Source of the DNA: Gymnopus androsaceus JB14
Lineage: Eukaryota; Basidiomycota; Agaricomycetes; Agaricales; Omphalotaceae
Reading direction: 5' to 3'
Length of the DNA: 10,268 bases
NCBI GenBank assembly: GCA_009733575.1
Contig: ML770341.1
Location: forward strand, 1 to 10,268
Shown here: positions 7,329-10,268 of the stretch, piece after piece
How the letters are laid out: every line of letters begins with the position of its first letter
Numbering within the stretch: the first letter of the stretch is position 1
The notes under the pieces: model-generated
The model's database searches: none
Told to the model about the DNA's origin: nothing
The model's input: the letters and a program-made list of their open reading frames with translations, nothing else
Translations under genes and position numbers: made by a program

Positions 7329-10250
7329 TTACTGCCTCGACAAATTCAGCATTACCGATCTCCCATGGGAGTAGTCGTAACGAGCAGCGTGTGCAACGAT
7401 ATCATCAAGATCAATGATATCCTCTGTATGGCTGAGGTCAGAGGAATAAGTTTTGGCATGAAGATGTGGATAGCGAAGGAAAGGATCGTATAAGGAGGTG
7501 GAGAGGGGCAAGTGTTGCCGAACATGGAGACGAACTGGTATTGCCGACGTTCTCGATCCGCTGGATTTGACCAGCCAGCGGGGTCCCACTAGACATCGGT
7601 CTGTAGATTATATTGGCATTCCCCTTGTGCGTTGTATGCGGAGAAAAATTGACACCGTTGTGCTTAGCATAAGCACGGAATGCGCCTTTTCTTTCGGTGA
7701 ATGCCCCGGTGTTGTGAGGAGCATTGACTGGTACGAAGCATTTGTCGAAGAGCACTTTGAGCTGTCGAACAGCCTCAGGGCAGTCCGGACGGTGCAACCA
7801 GCGGCATAGATTCGCAGTTCGGACGAGTGTTTTGACAATGGTGAGTTCCATGGGACCTAAATGCGGCGTTAAATCTTTATGAATGACGATTTCATTGGAA
7901 ACTTACCGCCGACAAAGTCATTTGTATTGATTTTTTGGAGGGCTCCAATGAGGCGTTCAAATGGGAAGCACCACCATGAGATGACGGGGCCAAATAGTAG
8001 AAGAAAGTCGTAGATGTGCTGACCGGCGTGGATGTTTGGCCGGGCGGTACCTTCGCGGGTGTGCGGAAACAGTGTGTGTAAGTTGCCAACCCACTGATTG
8101 TAGTATTTCTGGTAGGCTTCAGCGCGAGCAGAGGTCACAGTGTATCTGCAGGCAATAATGGTGGCCTGGAAAAGCGCCATTGTGTGGTCTATGGCCTTGA
8201 GCAAGAAAGAGTCGGAAGGAGGAGCGCAACCATCATCATCACCCCAGAGGATGATGAGCGCTATAGGGAGATACACTGTGCTCAACGTGCGCCATTCATC
8301 TGCCTTGATTGTTCCCGCATTGGACTCCCCATAGTTTTTTGGTACAGAGTTCAACCAAGACGCAGTGGTGCAATACCGAATGATGTGTTGGATGAATGAG
8401 AGGGTCTCTGGTGTCCCTGTAGGGATGATGAAGGCAGTGGAGTTGTGTGGTTGGTTCAATCTCTATTAGAATACTTTAGCAAAATGGTTCTTTGAATGAA
8501 GAAATTTTACTCACCCAGTCAAGGAGCAAAGCTATGAAGTGAGATTTTGTCAGCGCAACACCCGTAGGCGCACGGATGGACTCTGGCTTCTTTGAGGTAC
8601 GACAAGCACGGTGTACATGCATCATAGAGACTTTAGCACTTAGATTGTGGAGGGTTGTAGGAAGTTCGAGTGTGTGAGCAACAAACTTGAGCGAGGCAAG
8701 GGTTCCCTGGTTCTCCAATCGAGACCATAACTGTTCAAGTGTCAATGCCTTATCTCCTGAGATAGCTAGAGATAAGGCCTTCTGAACTTTGATCACTGAG
8801 AGCACCTGTTTCTCCGGTATCTTCAAACCTTCAGGGACTGTCTCGTTGTCGTACAGAGTCCATGGCCAGTCGAATGCATATTTGAAACCATCGGCACTGA
8901 TTTGGGTAGCTGATGCATCGAGACGGAGAACATGGCGGCAGTGATAATGTACAACACCCTCCAGGATACAGTGCATAGCGTCAATCACGAGCATCCGGGT
9001 AGGATCCCAATACTCCAATAGCCAGAAGGATGACCATCGGACACCGTGGTTCTTGACGATGGCGGTGCGCTCGGAGTGTGTCCGAGCATCTCTATAGGCC
9101 TCCGACCAGCGGCGGAGTTCTGAAATATCTCGACGAGGCCAGTTTTTGTGATCACAGCTAAAGATATGATGTGTGCCATGCAAGTTGCATACTGTGCAGA
9201 TGAAGTTTGACATTGTTCCCATGAAACCAGCAGCCTTTCGAGCAGCGGGTAGATCATTCACAGAGAGAAAGATCCCCGCTTCGACTACCACCCCTAACTC
9301 CGAATTGGCAGTGCGGGATACCCTCATGCCAGGTCGCCATGCTTCAACGAATTTCTCCAAGGTAGGTCGAAGATAATGGTCCAGTTGGTCGTAGTCAGGT
9401 TCATGAGGACCAGGAATGAGGTAGGTGTAAAGATACTCTGGGAGGTATCGGATTGATGAATCTAGAGCCAGATTGGCACAGGAGACAACTCCAACAGACG
9501 CATGGAGGCCTCGATGTGTGATACGCTTGGGATTGAAAAAGTCTGTGTGTATTGAAAAGGCTAGTCGGATTTTGTTGCCACGATCGACAAAGAGTTTCCC
9601 ATCTGGCCCTTTGTGATCTCGGACGAAGTAAGCTTCAAACGCATCCTGCACATTATTAGGTGCATTTCCTGTCCTAATTGATTCGAGAGCTGTGTCGGTG
9701 GCTTCCGTACATTGATTGAGATAGGTGGGGTCCTGAAGACATCGAGCGATGTAGTCAGTGAAGGAAGGGAGGAGGAATGGTTTAATCGGCTGTAGAGTAT
9801 CGTCGCGCCGCTTCGTTAAAAGACTGGCACCACATTTGTAGGTGCCTTCTTTGCTAACGACTTCGTTGACGCAGATCTCGGGGAAATGATAGAATTCTCG
9901 GTTGCCTGGTAAGGCGTGACCCTTATACGTGAAATGACACGTTGGACATGCAGCGTAGAGCTCGAAGCGACCATCTACCCCAAATTTCTTGAGGGCATCA
10001 GAGAGAGATGTCGGCATGCCTTGGATGATGTCGTTCTGTAAAGTTGAGAATTTATGAGGGTGATCGCTCTGAGCGGTGGACATTCCAAGTTTGACGAGCA
10101 TGACCGCAACGCCAATGAGGAAGCTACATTGTTCAGAGGACAGACCAATGACCAGAGCGCAGATCACCGAAAGTAGTACGAGAACCTGGTTTATTGGGTT
10201 CATTTGAGGAAGTACGGTTTCATCCTCGAAGTCTGTGATTTCTTGAAAAT
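7329..10250 (-). CDS. tnp2-type (Transposase_21, CACTA-like) transposase, two introns, one frameshift, 5' end beyond window
   Basis: Cut-and-paste DDE-type transposase that would bind its element's ends in the nucleus. Read as exons 10250-8515, 8462-7907 and 7856-7329, ending in TAA, it gives about 920 residues from the ATG at 10203, within the usual 900-1200. Numbered from that ATG: a Cys cluster (CPTCH at 86-90, C111, C124); HTDFFNP with D221 as likely first catalytic Asp; a C336/C339 knuckle with nearby His; and VIDAMHC with D408 as likely second Asp. The third acidic residue was not assigned. Exon 2 carries ADEWR and SWWCFPFERLIG, matching the region called DUF4218 in plant CACTA proteins. 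Exon 3 begins PMELTIVKTLVRTANLCRWL. Near 7530-7545 the frame shifts by one base, and family-like sequence (VRQHLPLS, then DPFLRYPH) continues in the next frame to NLSRQ-stop. Family assignment is from remembered motifs. The open frame continues upstream of 10203, so that ATG may be internal. Confidence 0.88.
7857..7906 (-). other. Intron 2 of the transposase gene (50 nt)
   Basis: Minus-strand donor GGCG|GTAAGT and acceptor CGCATTTAG|GTCCC. Splicing joins NDFVG to GPMELTIVK in phase 1, restoring family-like sequence. Unspliced, the frame ends at 7869. Confidence 0.82.
8463..8514 (-). other. Intron 1 of the transposase gene (52 nt)
   Basis: On the minus strand the donor is TGG|GTGAGT and the acceptor TTCTAATAG|AGATTG, with a branch-like GCTAAAG about 17 nt before the acceptor. 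Removal joins LLDW to RLNQPHNS in phase 0, the expected contiguous family sequence. Without removal exon 1 would read into a stop at 8476. The length is typical of basidiomycete introns. Confidence 0.85.
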
Positions 10251-10268
10251 CTGCTTAAAAAATGAAAT

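Noticed and set aside
7498..8399. Plus-strand ORFs opposite the transposase
   Set aside because: Shadows of the minus-strand coding sequence.
10130..10203. Signal peptide or membrane anchor at the transposase N-terminus
   Set aside because: The hydrophobic stretch after the ATG corresponds to an internal helical segment in related transposases, which usually have sequence before it, so it is unlikely to be a secretion signal.
1..10268. CRISPR array, rRNA or viral gene
   Set aside because: No regularly spaced repeats, no rRNA-like conserved stretches and no recognisable viral protein were seen on either strand.

Overview
The window looks like an accessory, repeat-rich stretch of a filamentous basidiomycete genome, most likely an Agaricomycete. 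The main evidence is the right third. It holds a minus-strand transposase of the tnp2 / Transposase_21 (CACTA-like) type common in mushroom genomes, interrupted by two introns of 52 and 50 nt with GTGAGT and GTAAGT donors. Nothing suggests bacterial or organellar DNA: no operons, no Shine-Dalgarno-like sites, long non-coding stretches and short spliceosomal introns.

Layout, left to right. Positions 1-690 are AT-rich with no convincing gene. Positions 690-1600 are unusually dense in perfect or near-perfect palindromes, including an 18-bp palindrome centred on CACGTG, an 82-nt imperfect foldback, a 16-bp palindrome and four short hairpins; a weak, frame-broken minus-strand reading frame overlaps the end. 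Positions 1791-3152 carry one copy of a repeated unit with a left block X1 (1791-2526) and a right block Y1 (2822-3152). Positions 3153-5440 hold only low-confidence ORF fragments and a 15-bp tandem duplication. Second copies of the two blocks lie at 5441-5740 (Y2) and 6171-6862 (X2), in reversed order, as expected if head-to-tail units had been joined and partly lost. Positions 6863-10268 are the transposon.

Block X contains a recognisable first exon: a TATA-like box, an ATG, 43 codons in X2 and a GTACGT donor. In X1 the same exon has lost a base and stops after 26 codons. X1 also carries TpG or CpA where X2 has CpG, suggesting decay of a methylated repeat. The encoded protein is not recognised.

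The X1/X2 alignment stops at 6862, just inside the predicted first intron of X2. The next bases are CACACGGG, a CACTA-like terminus in the right place to be the 3' end of the transposon. The simplest reading is that the element inserted into intron 1 of the X2 gene. The transposase has one frameshift near 7530-7545, and its 5' end probably continues past the right edge, so the element looks recently inactivated or affected by a sequence error. The other transposon end and the rest of the X2 gene should lie beyond 10268.
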